From contig JAHHHK010000014.1 in the NCBI GenBank assembly GCA_019359395.1, positions 1-64,000 of the forward strand: a DNA stretch of 64,000 nucleotides. Reading direction: 5' to 3'. The notes under the pieces were generated by a model, which worked only from the letters and a program-made list of their open reading frames with translations, had not been told where the DNA came from and made no database searches. Shown here piece by piece: positions 1 through 10,285 of this stretch. The first letter of the stretch is position 1. Each line of letters opens with the position of its first letter. The translations under genes were made by a program, and so were the position numbers. This DNA comes from Komarekiella atlantica HA4396-MV6. GTDB lineage: Bacteria > Cyanobacteriota > Cyanobacteriia > Cyanobacteriales > Nostocaceae.

Positions 1-98
1 TACTTCTGCTTTAGTTCATCTGAATTAAAGTGGTTGGCTAAGTACGCTTTTTTAGGCATCTCATTTTTTGAGGTTATTTTTCCTTGATTATAAGTGGT

Positions 99-1022
99 TT
101 ATGATAACCGGACTTGGTATAACTTTGTAAGTTGTAAAAATTCTTGCACCCGCCGCAGATAAGTTGGTGCATCTTCCAACATCGGGAAATGCGCTGTACC
201 AGGAATTATGGCAAACTCAACTTGATCGTTTAATGCCGCTGCTTGACGCCCCATCTCCGCTGGGATAATCTTGTCATACTCCCCAGCCACTAGCAGAGTC
301 GGTACTGTCAGTTTGGCAAACTCTTGCGGCATCAATTCAGCTTGTGCTTTACTGACTGAAGTAAAAATTGTACCTAAAGCTGCATCATAATCAGCTTCAA
401 GAAAATCTTGTAAAAAAGCTTTACGCTCAGAATTGGGTATAGAGTTATGCAAAAATCTAGCCATAAACATTCTGTCAACAAATGGTATTTTCCCTAACCA
501 CTTGGGACGGAATTTGACTACATAGCCACCGAATTTATGAAAGGCTGCAAAGGCTTTTTCGTCGTACGCAAAAATCCCGCTACAAGTCAAAATACCTCTT
601 TCTACTCGCTGGGGATAGCGATTAAAAAACAAAGTCGCAATAGATGCACCCGTTGAGTGAGCATTTATATAAACACGCTGAATATCCAATTTATCTAGCA
701 AGGCTGCTAAATCTTCAGCGTATTCTTCTAATTCATAGGTTAACTCTCTGATTGCCTCTGATTCTGACTGGGGAGACTGCGACTCTACAACAGATTCACT
801 AGCTTGGACTATTGTTGGCTTACCACAAGAACGTCCAAATCCCCGCAAATCGTAGAGTAAACAATCAAATTGGTCTAATAAAGCATTAGCAGTACTTTTC
901 CAGTATCTAGCCGAACCAGCCCAACCGTGAATGAAAACCATCACTGGCTTTACCAAAGAACTAGATGGTTTTTTCATCCACTCGTAATAATGCTCAACTC
1001 CACGAACATTAATGTAAGACAT
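99..1022 (-). CDS. alpha/beta hydrolase fold protein
   Basis: A 307-residue single-domain alpha/beta hydrolase. The oxyanion-side motif HGWAGS is at residues 32-37. The nucleophile elbow reads A-H-S-T-G (Ser123), with alanine where most family members have the first glycine. The likely acid is in GEYDKIIP and the general base is His in GTAHFP near the C-terminus. An acidic, Ser-rich insertion (about residues 72-100) interrupts the cap-proximal region. There is no signal peptide, so it is probably cytosolic. The substrate cannot be told: esterase, lactonase and haloperoxidase-like members share this layout. It is separated from clpX by a repeat-filled gap, so it is probably its own transcription unit. 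The sequence just before its ATG is a heptamer-type repeat. Confidence 0.85.
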   Translation of the reverse strand: MSYINVRGVEHYYEWMKKPSSSLVKPVMVFIHGWAGSARYWKSTANALLDQFDCLLYDLRGFGRSCGKPTIVQASESVVESQSPQSESEAIRELTYELEEYAEDLAALLDKLDIQRVYINAHSTGASIATLFFNRYPQRVERGILTCSGIFAYDEKAFAAFHKFGGYVVKFRPKWLGKIPFVDRMFMARFLHNSIPNSERKAFLQDFLEADYDAALGTIFTSVSKAQAELMPQEFAKLTVPTLLVAGEYDKIIPAEMGRQAAALNDQVEFAIIPGTAHFPMLEDAPTYLRRVQEFLQLTKLYQVRLS

Positions 1023-1320
1023 TTGTCATTTGTCCTTTCTTACTCCTTCGGGTTCCCCAGTCCACTCGGCGGCAGAGCCGCACATGTGGCTGGTCTCACA
1101 AAGTTAAGCCAGTCGCAAGGCAAAGGGTTAAGAGACTTGTGCGTTAGCGTAGCGGTAGCGACGCAGGAGCGTCACTGGTGTCTGAGCTAAGGAAGCCTTA
1201 GCTCAGACTTTGCGCTTTGTCCTTTAGCATTAGTCATTTTTATTTTGCTAAATGACTAATGAACACCAATTAATATAATGGGGAACCCCCACTGCACTGG
1301 CTGATAATGACTAATGACTA
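1023..1320. repeat. intergenic mosaic repeat with perfect 12-bp hairpin
   Basis: No gene is supported here. The tract from about 1094 to 1225 is a dispersed element found again, in the same orientation, at about 37390-37520. It holds a perfect hairpin with arms at 1181-1192 (TCTGAGCTAAGG) and 1196-1207 and a 3-nt loop. It is followed by STRR-like heptamers of the AATGACT type that run up to the clpX stop codon. A short + strand reading frame through the repeat (927-1190) has no credible product. Confidence 0.8.
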
Positions 1321-2664
1321 TTAAGCTGATTCTGGCTTCGGTAGTGAAGATGGATGAATTATCAGTTCAGCGGTTGATCGCTTCTCAACCATCTCCCGCG
1401 TTACCGTGCAGCGCGTTACATCCTTACGGGATGGTAACTCGTACATTACATCCAGCATCAGTTCTTCTACAATACCCCGTAGTGCTCTAGCACCAGTTTT
1501 ACGACGGTAGGCTTCTTGAGCGATCGCCCGCAAAGCTTCTTGTTTAAAATCTAGCTGGACATTATCCATCTTCAGCAGTTTTTGGTATTGCTTCACTAAA
1601 GCACTGCGTGGTTGCGTCAGAATCGCCATCAGCGCTTCTTCATCTAGTGGCTCTACTACTGCTACCATTGGAACCCTACCGATGAATTCTGGAATCATGC
1701 CAAACTTCACCAGGTCGTCCGGTTCTAGATGGCGCAGAGTATCTGCTGCCCGTTTTTCCTTTGACTGACCTTCTCCCGGTTGCACAAAGCCTATTGCTTT
1801 TTTGCCAACTCTCTGATCCACAACCTTTTCTAAACCTACGAAAGCACCACCACAGACAAATAGGATATTGCTGGTATCAATCTGGATGCAGTCTTGGTAG
1901 GGATGCTTACGTCCTCCTTGGGGTGGTACGTTAGCGATCGTTCCCTCTAACATTTTCAGTAAAGCTTGCTGCACACCTTCGCCAGAAACATCGCGGGTAA
2001 TCGAAGGATTCTCACTCTTACGCGCAATTTTGTCAATTTCATCAATGTAGATAATTCCCCGCTGTGCTTCCTCAACATCCAAATCTGCCACCTGCAACAG
2101 TCGCAGCAAGATATTTTCCACATCTTCTCCCACATACCCTGCTTCCGTCAGCGTCGTGGCATCAGCGACAGCAAAGGGTACATCAAGAATTTTCGCTAAG
2201 GTTTGCGCCAAGAGAGTCTTGCCGCAACCAGTCGGGCCAATTAACAAAATATTAGACTTTTGCAGTTCTACCGCATCATCCGCCGCTCCAGCTTTGCTAT
2301 TGGTTTTAGACTGAATGATCGCCAGCCGTTTGTAGTGATTATAAACTGCGACTGATAAAACTTTCTTAGCTTCGTCTTGACCAATAACGTGTTCGTCTAG
2401 ATACTTTTTGATCTCTCTCGGCTTAGGTATTTGATTAAACGAGAGATTAGAAGAACGGGCGCGACGTTTTTGAGGCGGTTCTGACCGTGGTGCAGGTTGC
2501 GCTGCCGCACCATTCGTATCGAGTAACTCCTCATCTAGAATCTCATTACACAAGTCAACGCATTCATCGCAGATGTAGACTCCCGGCCCTGCGATCAATT
2601 TACGCACCTGCTCTTGAGACTTGCCACAAAACGAACATTTTAAATGGGAGTCGTACTTAGACAT
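1321..2664 (-). CDS. clpX: ATP-dependent Clp protease ATP-binding subunit ClpX
   Basis: ClpX is the AAA+ unfoldase that feeds substrates to ClpP in the cytosol. The 447-residue protein starts with a C4 zinc-binding domain (Cys10, Cys13, Cys32, Cys35). A variable proline/arginine-rich linker follows, then the AAA+ module: Walker A GPTGCGKT at 143-150, the pore loop GYVGED at 176-181, Walker B IIYIDEID at 204-211. The ClpP-docking tripeptide IGF is at about 291-293. Length is slightly above the usual 420-430 because of the linker. It lies 9 nt downstream of clpP and is surely co-transcribed with it. The TAA stop is followed at once by TAG from a heptamer repeat. Confidence 0.98.
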   Translation of the reverse strand: MSKYDSHLKCSFCGKSQEQVRKLIAGPGVYICDECVDLCNEILDEELLDTNGAAAQPAPRSEPPQKRRARSSNLSFNQIPKPREIKKYLDEHVIGQDEAKKVLSVAVYNHYKRLAIIQSKTNSKAGAADDAVELQKSNILLIGPTGCGKTLLAQTLAKILDVPFAVADATTLTEAGYVGEDVENILLRLLQVADLDVEEAQRGIIYIDEIDKIARKSENPSITRDVSGEGVQQALLKMLEGTIANVPPQGGRKHPYQDCIQIDTSNILFVCGGAFVGLEKVVDQRVGKKAIGFVQPGEGQSKEKRAADTLRHLEPDDLVKFGMIPEFIGRVPMVAVVEPLDEEALMAILTQPRSALVKQYQKLLKMDNVQLDFKQEALRAIAQEAYRRKTGARALRGIVEELMLDVMYELPSRKDVTRCTVTREMVEKRSTAELIIHPSSLPKPESA

Positions 2665-2673
2665 ACCAGCCTC

Positions 2674-3372
2674 TTATTTCAGAATGGTGACGTTTTCCCC
2701 TGCTGTGGGAAGATTTTGTCTGGAAATGACTTGATCGATCAAACCGTAATTCTTTGCTTCTTCTGCCGACATAAAAAAGTCGCGCTCGGTATCTGCTTCA
2801 ATTCTTTCTAAGGGTTGACCAGTATGCTGAGCCATTAACTGATTCAACTTAGCCTTAATATAAAGAATTTCTCTGGCTTGAATTTCTATGTCAATGGCTT
2901 GTCCTTGAGCGCCACCTAGTGGTTGATGAATCATGATGCGGGAGTCGGGCAAAGACATGCGCTTACCCGCAGTCCCTGCTGTTAACAAAAATGCCCCCAT
3001 GCTCGCAGCTAATCCAAAACAGATAGTGACGACATCAGGACGAATCTGCTGTATTGTATCATAGATTGCCATCCCTGCGTAGACCGAGCCACCTGGAGAA
3101 TTAACATAAAGTTGAATGTCTTTTTCTGAGTCTTCAGCGTCAAGGAACAACAACTGAGCCACAATTGAATTGGCTACGGCGTCGTCTATTGGAGTTCCCA
3201 AAAAAATAATCCGCTCTCGCAGCAGGCGGGAGTAGATGTCGAAAGCCCTTTCTCCCATACCAGACTGTTCTACCACCATCGGCACGATGTTGTTAGGGCT
3301 GTTCAACTGGGAGTTAATTTTTGTAATACTGGAACTGCTGATTGGGTAATTTCCCGACTGTGATACAAGCAT
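2674..3372 (-). CDS. clpP: ATP-dependent Clp protease proteolytic subunit ClpP
   Basis: Serine peptidase that forms the tetradecameric chamber with ClpX (and ClpC-type partners). The catalytic triad is visible with family spacing: Ser124 in LAASMGAF, His149 in MIHQPLGG, Asp198 in DTERD. At 232 residues it carries a longer N-terminal extension than typical ClpP. The conserved core begins at about residue 32 (PMVVEQSG), so translation from an internal Met, or propeptide processing, is possible. The first ATG gives an open frame, but no strong Shine-Dalgarno decides between them. It is the first gene of a clpP-clpX pair and is separated by 357 nt from tig. Cyanobacteria carry several clpP paralogues. 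The pairing with clpX matches the well-known clpP2-type locus, which is inference. Confidence 0.97.
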   Translation of the reverse strand: MLVSQSGNYPISSSSITKINSQLNSPNNIVPMVVEQSGMGERAFDIYSRLLRERIIFLGTPIDDAVANSIVAQLLFLDAEDSEKDIQLYVNSPGGSVYAGMAIYDTIQQIRPDVVTICFGLAASMGAFLLTAGTAGKRMSLPDSRIMIHQPLGGAQGQAIDIEIQAREILYIKAKLNQLMAQHTGQPLERIEADTERDFFMSAEEAKNYGLIDQVISRQNLPTAGENVTILK

Positions 3373-3729
3373 ACAAGAACATTTGACAATAAGTGGTACA
3401 GAGTTTAAAGCAGCGTTGATGCTAACACCAAGGGCGTACGCTGCTTTTATTGCGGATGGGATTTTAATTTGAGCTACGTGTTAACCATTATGCCTCATAT
3501 AAATTCTTCTCGTGCAACCCAGTATTAAGCTAAGACGGTAACAGCGTAGCTATTTATTGAAGATTCCTGCATTATTCTGGCTTTATCAGTCCTGAGTCAT
3601 AAGTACTCAGTTGTAGAGCGAAAATAATTTGGAATTTTTCTCCCTTCCTCATTTCCTTCACCTCATCAATTCCTTAACTTAGAACTGGTAGACTCGTTGC
3701 CGTTGGAATTTTCATTGTCCTTGTGTCGC
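3373..3729. other. tig-clpP intergenic region, no gene seen
   Basis: This 357-nt spacer separates tig from clpP on the same strand. It presumably carries the clpPX promoter. I see no convincing ORF, strong hairpin or structured RNA in it. Whether tig transcripts read through into clpP cannot be told from sequence. Confidence 0.5.
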
Positions 3730-5145
3730 TTATGTTGGTGCTTCGCTGCTTTCTTCTATCTTAGGGGCATCTAATTCTGCTGCTGCTTCTGCTTCCGTTT
3801 CTTCTGTAGCACTCAAGGAGCCTTCAGGTACAAGTTCAACTGATGAATGTGCCAGTAGCCAATCAATGATTTTTTCCGTTAATAGTTCGTTTTCTACAAC
3901 TGATTGCAGTCTTTCGGTATCAATGTCTTGATCTGTATACTGCTCTAGCAGTTCTGTAACTCTGGCTTGAATTTCTTCTGGTGTCACCTGAATTGATTCG
4001 CGTTTACTGACTTCTCGTAAGGATAGAGAGCGCTTTAGACGTTCAATTGCCTCAGTACGCGATCGCTCCCGCAACTGAGGAATAATATCTTGAGTAAACA
4101 ACTTCTTGACATCCAATCCCTGTTGAGATAAACGAATCGCTGTTTGCGTCAACATCGCATCTACTTCCTGCTCAATCAACGTTGCTGGCAAATCAACTTC
4201 TACATGCTTGAGCAGTTCTACTAACAGTGCTTCCTGCTTATTTGTTTTGGTTTTCTCCTCAGCCTCCTTTTGATATCGCTCTTCTAGAGAAGCACGTAAT
4301 TCCGCTAAAGTTTCAAAATCGCTGACTTCTTGGGCAAAGTCATCATTCAATTCTGGTAACTCTCTTTCCTTTAATTCTTTGATTGTCACCGTGAAAGTTG
4401 CCGCTTTTCCAGCTAATTCTTCGTTGACATAAGGATCTGGGAACTGAGCCGAAATTTCTCTAGTTTCTCCAGGATTCATCCCTATCATGCCAGAGACAAA
4501 ACCCGGAATAAACTTATCTTCCTGCAACTCTAGTTGAAAATCAGTTGCTTCACCGCCGGGAATTGGTGTTGGTTCGACTGTTTCGTCTTCGCCTTCAGTT
4601 TTAGAGAGCATACCTTTAAAATCAACTACGGCAATATCGCCGAATTGGGCTGCACGTCCTTCTACAGGAATCAGCGTCGCCAATTCTTCACGTTCCTTGT
4701 TTAAGACGCTTTCAACTTGAGTTGGATCGTACTTGACGTCCTCTGCTGTGGCTTGCAAATCAGTGTACTGCACCAGATTTATTTCTGGTTCCACATCGAC
4801 AGCAGCGGAGATAGTCAAGGGTTTTCCTGGTTCATAATTATTAATCAAGTCATCAAACGAGGAGCGCAATTGTGGCTGGCCAATTGCCTGGATGGCTTCT
4901 TGCTTGACTGCTTGCTCAATGCCGTCTTGAATTAGTTCTTCTAGCGCTGCTGCCTTGATTCGAGTGATGCCTAGGCGTTGTAGCAATATCGGTCTAGGCA
5001 CTTTGCCCTTGCGAAACCCAGGAATATTGGCAGTGCTAGCTAAGTTTTTAATGACCTGTTCGTAAGTTTGCTTGGTAATTTCCGGCGTAATCTCTATTTC
5101 CAAACCAATTTGGCTGGCGGGAAGTTTCTCCTGGGTGACTTTCAT
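3730..5145 (-). CDS. tig: trigger factor (ribosome-associated chaperone / peptidyl-prolyl isomerase)
   Basis: Trigger factor binds ribosomal protein L23 at the tunnel exit and shields nascent chains. The ribosome-docking signature GFRKGKVP is at residues 43-50 of 471. An FKBP-type PPIase domain follows at roughly 165-250, seen as FGDIAVVDFKG and then FIPGFVSGMIGMNPGE. The helical C-terminal arms make up the rest. The C-terminus is an acidic Ala/Glu-rich tail, common in cyanobacterial copies and longer than in E. coli (432 residues). The order tig-clpP-clpX is conserved across many bacteria, linking co-translational folding with quality-control proteolysis. Confidence 0.97.
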   Translation of the reverse strand: MKVTQEKLPASQIGLEIEITPEITKQTYEQVIKNLASTANIPGFRKGKVPRPILLQRLGITRIKAAALEELIQDGIEQAVKQEAIQAIGQPQLRSSFDDLINNYEPGKPLTISAAVDVEPEINLVQYTDLQATAEDVKYDPTQVESVLNKEREELATLIPVEGRAAQFGDIAVVDFKGMLSKTEGEDETVEPTPIPGGEATDFQLELQEDKFIPGFVSGMIGMNPGETREISAQFPDPYVNEELAGKAATFTVTIKELKERELPELNDDFAQEVSDFETLAELRASLEERYQKEAEEKTKTNKQEALLVELLKHVEVDLPATLIEQEVDAMLTQTAIRLSQQGLDVKKLFTQDIIPQLRERSRTEAIERLKRSLSLREVSKRESIQVTPEEIQARVTELLEQYTDQDIDTERLQSVVENELLTEKIIDWLLAHSSVELVPEGSLSATEETEAEAAAELDAPKIEESSEAPT

Positions 5146-6165
5146 GCTACGTCTCTAGTTTTCTGCTGGTATTTTAAACTTCGAGTACACACAAGACACG
5201 ATTAATCGCGTTTCTGGCTTGATGTCTCTTGATTATGATGAGATATGGCCACACGACATTATCAGATCTTTAGGATAGATATTTGTCTTGGGGCAGAGAT
5301 CCAGTTTACTGCCAATGACAAAGGACTAAACGTCTTACTACCATAATAATTAGTAATAAGTCACCGAATTTCTATTCGCTCTTGCAGGAAAGCGAATCTC
5401 TCAAGATGCGGGTCTTACTACCCAACTGTTCTGAAATAGATTTTTTTGTGTATGTTTAGACACCACCCAGACGCGCAAAGCTTTGCAGATCTCGGCAGTT
5501 ATACAGCTATTAGAGGCTTTCGTATCTCAGAGTTTTTGCTAAGTCTTGAGCATTAATGTTGAAAAACTATATCAATATTCTTCGTTTTACAGTTTTCTCA
5601 CATTGAATTTAGCATTTTCAATTCAGGACTTATTATTCAGAGAGCTAACACCGTGATATTCTAGTCCTCAACCAGCAGTTCGTAACTCCAAGGTTGAGTC
5701 AGTTGTACCATTTGGTCTGACTGCATTGTAAGATAATACTATAGCTATTGGTTTACTCAATAGTTCAATACTCAGTTAATTTTGTTGGGAATCATAGTAG
5801 TACATCTATAATATCCTAGCAACTAACTTTATAGGCAATACACTCGTTTGTTTTAGAGGTGATACGTCTAAGTGCAGATATCTCTACTTTCTGCTAAATA
5901 GTATTCTGTCATATACTATGTATGTAGAATATAGAGTCTGAATTAACGAAAAAGTTAAGTAAACATAGTTGTAAATTGCAACATCACTTAACCTAAACTC
6001 ATATTATAGAAAAAATAAATGCGTTAATTATATAAATCTATTAAATTAGATAGAGAAAAATTAAAAGTATTCAAATCTATTTAATGGCTGCATATTGCCA
6101 TTTAGATATACGTAAATCATAAATTGTTCAAAAAACACATAAACCTCTTAAAGGAGGAAGCCAGG
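5146..6165. other. AT-rich intergenic region between divergent tig and asd
   Basis: About 1 kb without a supported gene between divergently transcribed tig (-) and asd (+), so it must hold both promoters. A degenerate copy of the dispersed acgcgattaatcgcgt-type palindrome lies near 5195-5215. A short hairpin (ATTCGCT with AGCGAAT) lies near 5373-5397. A 21-codon minus-strand frame at 5661-5726 is the only small ORF of note and is listed as a weak finding. The last 250 nt before asd are very AT-rich. Confidence 0.5.
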
Positions 6166-7209
6166 TTGTCTAAATCCTATCGTGTAGCTATTTTGGGAGC
6201 AACTGGTGCTGTTGGCACAGAGTTGCTGGAATTATTGGAGCACCGTAATTTTCCTATTGCGGATTTAAAGTTATTGGCATCAGAGCGAAGTGCAGGACGG
6301 ACGCTACAGTTTAAAGGAGAAAATTTACTAGTTAAGCCAGTGAGCGATCGCGCCTTTGAGAATGTAGACTTGGTACTAGCTAGTGCAGGTGGTTCTACAT
6401 CCAAAACTTGGGCAGCAGTTGCAACACAAAAGGGTGCAGTAGTAATAGATAACTCCAGTGCCTTTCGGATGAATCCAAAAGTACCGTTGGTAGTGCCAGA
6501 GGTAAATCCATTAGCTGCCGCCAATCACCAAGGCATCATTGCTAACCCTAACTGCACGACAATTTTAATGACAGTAGCAGTATGGCCCTTGCATAAAGTT
6601 AGACCAGTGCAACGCATTGTAGTCTCTACTTACCAATCTGCTAGTGGCGCTGGGGCAAAAGCAATGGCAGAAGTCAAAAGCCAAACAAACGCTATATTAC
6701 AAGGACAGCCACCAGTTGCCGAAGTATTACCTTACCCGTTGGCATTTAATTTATTTCCACATAACTCTCCATTAAATGATTTGGGGTATTGTGAAGAAGA
6801 AATGAAAATGGTCAACGAAACCCGAAAAATTTTTGGTACAGAACAAATCAGAATTACCGCCACTTGTGTACGGGTTCCCGTACTTCGCGCTCATTCAGAA
6901 GCAATCAATCTCGAATTTGAGAGTCCTTTTAGTTCAGATGAAGCCAGAGAAATTTTAAATCACTCCCCTGGGATAAAATTGGTAGAAAATTGGGAAAATA
7001 ATCATTTTCCTATGCCAATTGAAGCAACTGGTAAAGACGAAATTTTAGTAGGAAGAATTCGACAAGATATTTCTCATCCATGCGGCTTAGAACTTTGGCT
7101 GTGTGGTGATCAAATCCGAAAAGGCGCAGCGTTGAATGCAGTACAAATTGCCGAATTGTTGGTTGAAAAAAATCTACTCAAAGTTAATAAGGCATACGTT
7201 TCAAGCTAG
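6166..7209 (+). CDS. asd: aspartate-semialdehyde dehydrogenase
   Basis: Reduces aspartyl-4-phosphate to aspartate-4-semialdehyde with NADPH, the branch point to lysine/diaminopimelate, threonine and methionine. The start is TTG at 6166, because an ideal Shine-Dalgarno AAGGAGG (6151-6157) lies 8 nt upstream and family N-termini begin MSKSYRVAILGATG. An upstream in-frame TTG at 6124 would place the Shine-Dalgarno inside the gene and is rejected. The 347-residue product has the Rossmann motif GATGAVG (11-17) and catalytic Cys130 in NPNCTT. Later motifs EEEMKM and VRVPVLRAHSE match the family. It is followed by dapA in the same direction (gap about 140 nt), so the two enzymes act consecutively. 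Confidence 0.97.
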   Translation: MSKSYRVAILGATGAVGTELLELLEHRNFPIADLKLLASERSAGRTLQFKGENLLVKPVSDRAFENVDLVLASAGGSTSKTWAAVATQKGAVVIDNSSAFRMNPKVPLVVPEVNPLAAANHQGIIANPNCTTILMTVAVWPLHKVRPVQRIVVSTYQSASGAGAKAMAEVKSQTNAILQGQPPVAEVLPYPLAFNLFPHNSPLNDLGYCEEEMKMVNETRKIFGTEQIRITATCVRVPVLRAHSEAINLEFESPFSSDEAREILNHSPGIKLVENWENNHFPMPIEATGKDEILVGRIRQDISHPCGLELWLCGDQIRKGAALNAVQIAELLVEKNLLKVNKAYVSS

Positions 7210-7347
7210 TTATTGCTCATTAGTCATTAAGTCAAGAACAAAGAATAAATGTGGGAATCACGCTTGAAAGCAATTTATGGATAGGTTATTACAATATAAA
7301 TCCACCAAGATACAAAAACAAAGAGGGTAATTAGGAGTGAAAATAGG

Positions 7348-8235
7348 GTGGGAGATTTTGGCAGCATTTTAACCGCTATGATTACACCGTTTAAAACAGA
7401 CGGTAGTGTCAACTATGATGTGGCGGCAGAATTGGCAGCGCATCTAGTAAGCAACGGTACAGATACATTGGTGGTGTGCGGTACAACAGGGGAATCTCCT
7501 ACCCTGAGTTGGGACGAGGAATACCAGTTGTTTGTCGAGGTATTGCAGTCTGTGGCAGGAAAAGCCAAGGTTATAGCAGGGTGTGGCTCCAATTCCACCA
7601 AAGAAGCGATCGCAGCAACCCAAAAAGCAGCTAAAATAGGAGTCCATGGTTCCTTACAAGTTGTTCCTTATTACAACAAACCACCGCAAGCAGGACTAGA
7701 AGCGCACTTTCAGGCGATAGCACAAGCTTGTCCCGACTTACCGTTGTTGTTATACAATATTCCTGGTCGTACCGGACAAAACCTTCAGCCAGAAACAGTT
7801 GCCCGGTTAGCTAAGGTCAACAATATTGTCGGGATTAAAGAATCCACTGGTAACATAGATCAGGCAAGCGAAATTCGCCGCTTGACACCAAAAGAGTTCC
7901 AGATATACTCTGGTGATGATTACATGACCTTGCCCTTGTTAGCAATCGGGGCAAAGGGTGTTGTAAGTGTGGCTTCTCATCTGGTAGGAAACCAACTACA
8001 GCAGATGATCCAAGCTTTTAGTACGGGTAAAATTGAAGTTGCCACTGAAATTCATCTTCAACTATTCCCGTTGTTTAAAGCTTTATTTTTAACTTCAAAT
8101 CCCATTCCGGTTAAAAAAGCACTGAAACTTCGAGGTTGGGAGGTTGGTTCAACTCGTCTGCCGTTATGCGAAGAAGCGGATTCAGAAGTCAGTCAAAAGT
8201 TAGAGGTGGTTCTTAAAAAACTTAGTTTAATCTAA
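7348..8235 (+). CDS. dapA: 4-hydroxy-tetrahydrodipicolinate synthase
   Basis: Condenses aspartate-semialdehyde with pyruvate, the first committed step of lysine and meso-diaminopimelate synthesis. The 295-residue protein has the Schiff-base Lys164 in GIKESTGN, Tyr136 in YNIPGRTG and Tyr109 in PYYNKPP, the classic catalytic set. The start is a GTG giving MGDFGS, which agrees with family N-termini. A purine-rich AGGAG lies upstream but is farther away than usual (about 12 nt). It sits between asd, which supplies its substrate, and rnj, an arrangement often seen in cyanobacteria. Confidence 0.97.
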   Translation: MGDFGSILTAMITPFKTDGSVNYDVAAELAAHLVSNGTDTLVVCGTTGESPTLSWDEEYQLFVEVLQSVAGKAKVIAGCGSNSTKEAIAATQKAAKIGVHGSLQVVPYYNKPPQAGLEAHFQAIAQACPDLPLLLYNIPGRTGQNLQPETVARLAKVNNIVGIKESTGNIDQASEIRRLTPKEFQIYSGDDYMTLPLLAIGAKGVVSVASHLVGNQLQQMIQAFSTGKIEVATEIHLQLFPLFKALFLTSNPIPVKKALKLRGWEVGSTRLPLCEEADSEVSQKLEVVLKKLSLI

Positions 8236-8515
8236 GCACCAGCTTATTGAGTGCTGGCAATCTGCTAGTTACCAAAGACAGATATAAACAACAGTCATAA
8301 TTGTTAACAGGTTGCAATCAAAATACCTGTGTTAGGACTAATAGATATACTATGAATCCTTCACTGTACAGTCAATTTTATTGAACAAAAAATTGAACAT
8401 CTAGCAATTAAAATTTGGTTGCTTTTAGACTGATTTAATAGACAGCTTAAATTGTTTTTAATACAAGATCGCTAACTATCGACTAATTAACAACAAACAA
8501 AAATCTAAGGAGAAA

Positions 8516-10285
8516 ATGGCTAAAAACGAAGCTAACTCCGCCCTCAAAATTATTCCATTGGGCGGTTTGCATGAAATTGGAAAAAATACCTGTGTTTTCG
8601 AGTACGACGATGAAATTATCCTGTTAGATGCAGGATTGGCATTTCCTACAGAGGCAATGCATGGGGTAAATATTGTTCTGCCAGATACAACATATTTACG
8701 GGAAAATCGTCACAAAATTAAAGGGATGATTGTTACCCACGGTCATGAAGACCATATTGGTGGAATTGCTTTTCATCTCAAGCAATTTGACATACCTGTG
8801 ATTTATGGCCCAAGACTAGCAATGGCAATGCTAGAGGGTAAACTAGAAGAAGCAGGAGTGCGCGATCGCACCGAGTTAAGAAAAGTTTTACCACGTGATG
8901 TAGTGCGGATTGGCAAAAACTTTTTAGTGGAATATATCCGCAACACTCACTCCATCGCCGATAGCTTCACTGTTGCTATTCATACACCCCTAGGTGTAGT
9001 CATCCACACAGGAGATTTTAAAATCGACCACACCCCAGTGGATGGTGAAAAGTTTGACCTGCAAAGGCTAGCAGAACACGGTGAAAAAGGTGTTTTGGCG
9101 CTTTTAAGTGATTCAACTAACTCCGAAGTACCAGGATTCACGCCTTCAGAACGTTCAGTTTATCCCAATCTTGACCGGGTATTTAGTCAAGCCACTGGGA
9201 GATTATTTGTCACGACCTTTGCTTCCTCAGTGCATCGCATCAACATGATTTTGGATCTAGCGAAGAAGCAAAATCGTGTAGTGTCGGTTGTAGGGCGTTC
9301 TATGCTAAATTTGATTGCTCATGCCCGCAATTTAGGTTACATCAAATGTGAAGATAATCTGCTGCAACCATTGCACGCAGTCCGTAATATGCCTGATGAA
9401 AGAGTGCTGATTCTAACTACAGGTTCTCAAGGTGAACCGATGTCAGCTATGACCCGTATTGCTAACAAAGAACACCCCCACATTAGAATTCGCCCAGGAG
9501 ACACAGTAGTATTCTCTGCAAACCCGATTCCTGGAAATACAATCGCTGTAGTCAATACCATCGATAAATTGATGATTCAAGGGGCGAAAGTAGTCTATGG
9601 TCGGGATAAAGGGATTCACGTCTCTGGTCATGGCTGTCAGGAAGACCAAAAACTGATGATTGCCTTAACTCGCCCCAAGTTTTTCGTGCCAGTTCACGGC
9701 GAACATCGAATGCTGGTAAAGCACTCGGAAACTGCCCAAAGTATGGGCATTCCCGCAGAAAACATGATAATTATCCAGAATGGCGATGTAGTCGAACTCA
9801 CCGAAGATTCTCTACGAGTTGGGGGGAAAGTGCCATCTGGTATAGAACTTGTGGATACTACTAGTTCTGGAATGGTGAGCGCCAAGGTACTGCAAGAACG
9901 ACAACGCATGGCAGAGGAAGGCATTGTTACCATCGCCGCTGCTATTGATTGGAATGGCAAACTCATGGCCAAGCCAGAAATTCATCTGCGCGGTGTCGTA
10001 ACAAGCATGGAGCGATCGCTTGTGCAAAAATGGGTGCAACAGCGAATTGAAGAAATCCTGACTGTGCGCTGGTCAGAATTTGCTCCCACCGAAGGTGAGG
10101 CAGCAGATATAGACTGGGGTGGATTGCAAGGAACTTTAGAGCGGGAATTGCAACGTTCTATTCGTCGAGAGTTACAATGTCAACCTTCTGTAACTTTGTT
10201 GATGCAAATTCCTGATGAGCCGCCTGTGAAAGTTGCTGACGGTAGAAGACGCCGGACTCGTACTACTGCTCAGGTAGCATCGTAG
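8516..10285 (+). CDS. rnj: ribonuclease J
   Basis: Metallo-beta-lactamase/beta-CASP ribonuclease with 5'-3' exo- and endonuclease activity, a main RNA decay and processing enzyme in cyanobacteria. The metal-binding motif HGHEDH is at residues 75-80. Further ligands lie in NTHSIADS and HTGDFKID. The beta-CASP region includes SDSTNSE and GRSM, and motif C is in SGHGCQED. The length of 589 residues exceeds bacillar RNase J1 (about 555). The tail ends in a basic run (DGRRRRTRTT), as in other cyanobacterial copies. The ATG is preceded by AAGGAG (TAAGGAGAAA). It is likely co-directional with asd-dapA but has 280 nt of its own upstream sequence. Confidence 0.96.
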   Translation: MAKNEANSALKIIPLGGLHEIGKNTCVFEYDDEIILLDAGLAFPTEAMHGVNIVLPDTTYLRENRHKIKGMIVTHGHEDHIGGIAFHLKQFDIPVIYGPRLAMAMLEGKLEEAGVRDRTELRKVLPRDVVRIGKNFLVEYIRNTHSIADSFTVAIHTPLGVVIHTGDFKIDHTPVDGEKFDLQRLAEHGEKGVLALLSDSTNSEVPGFTPSERSVYPNLDRVFSQATGRLFVTTFASSVHRINMILDLAKKQNRVVSVVGRSMLNLIAHARNLGYIKCEDNLLQPLHAVRNMPDERVLILTTGSQGEPMSAMTRIANKEHPHIRIRPGDTVVFSANPIPGNTIAVVNTIDKLMIQGAKVVYGRDKGIHVSGHGCQEDQKLMIALTRPKFFVPVHGEHRMLVKHSETAQSMGIPAENMIIIQNGDVVELTEDSLRVGGKVPSGIELVDTTSSGMVSAKVLQERQRMAEEGIVTIAAAIDWNGKLMAKPEIHLRGVVTSMERSLVQKWVQQRIEEILTVRWSEFAPTEGEAADIDWGGLQGTLERELQRSIRRELQCQPSVTLLMQIPDEPPVKVADGRRRRTRTTAQVAS

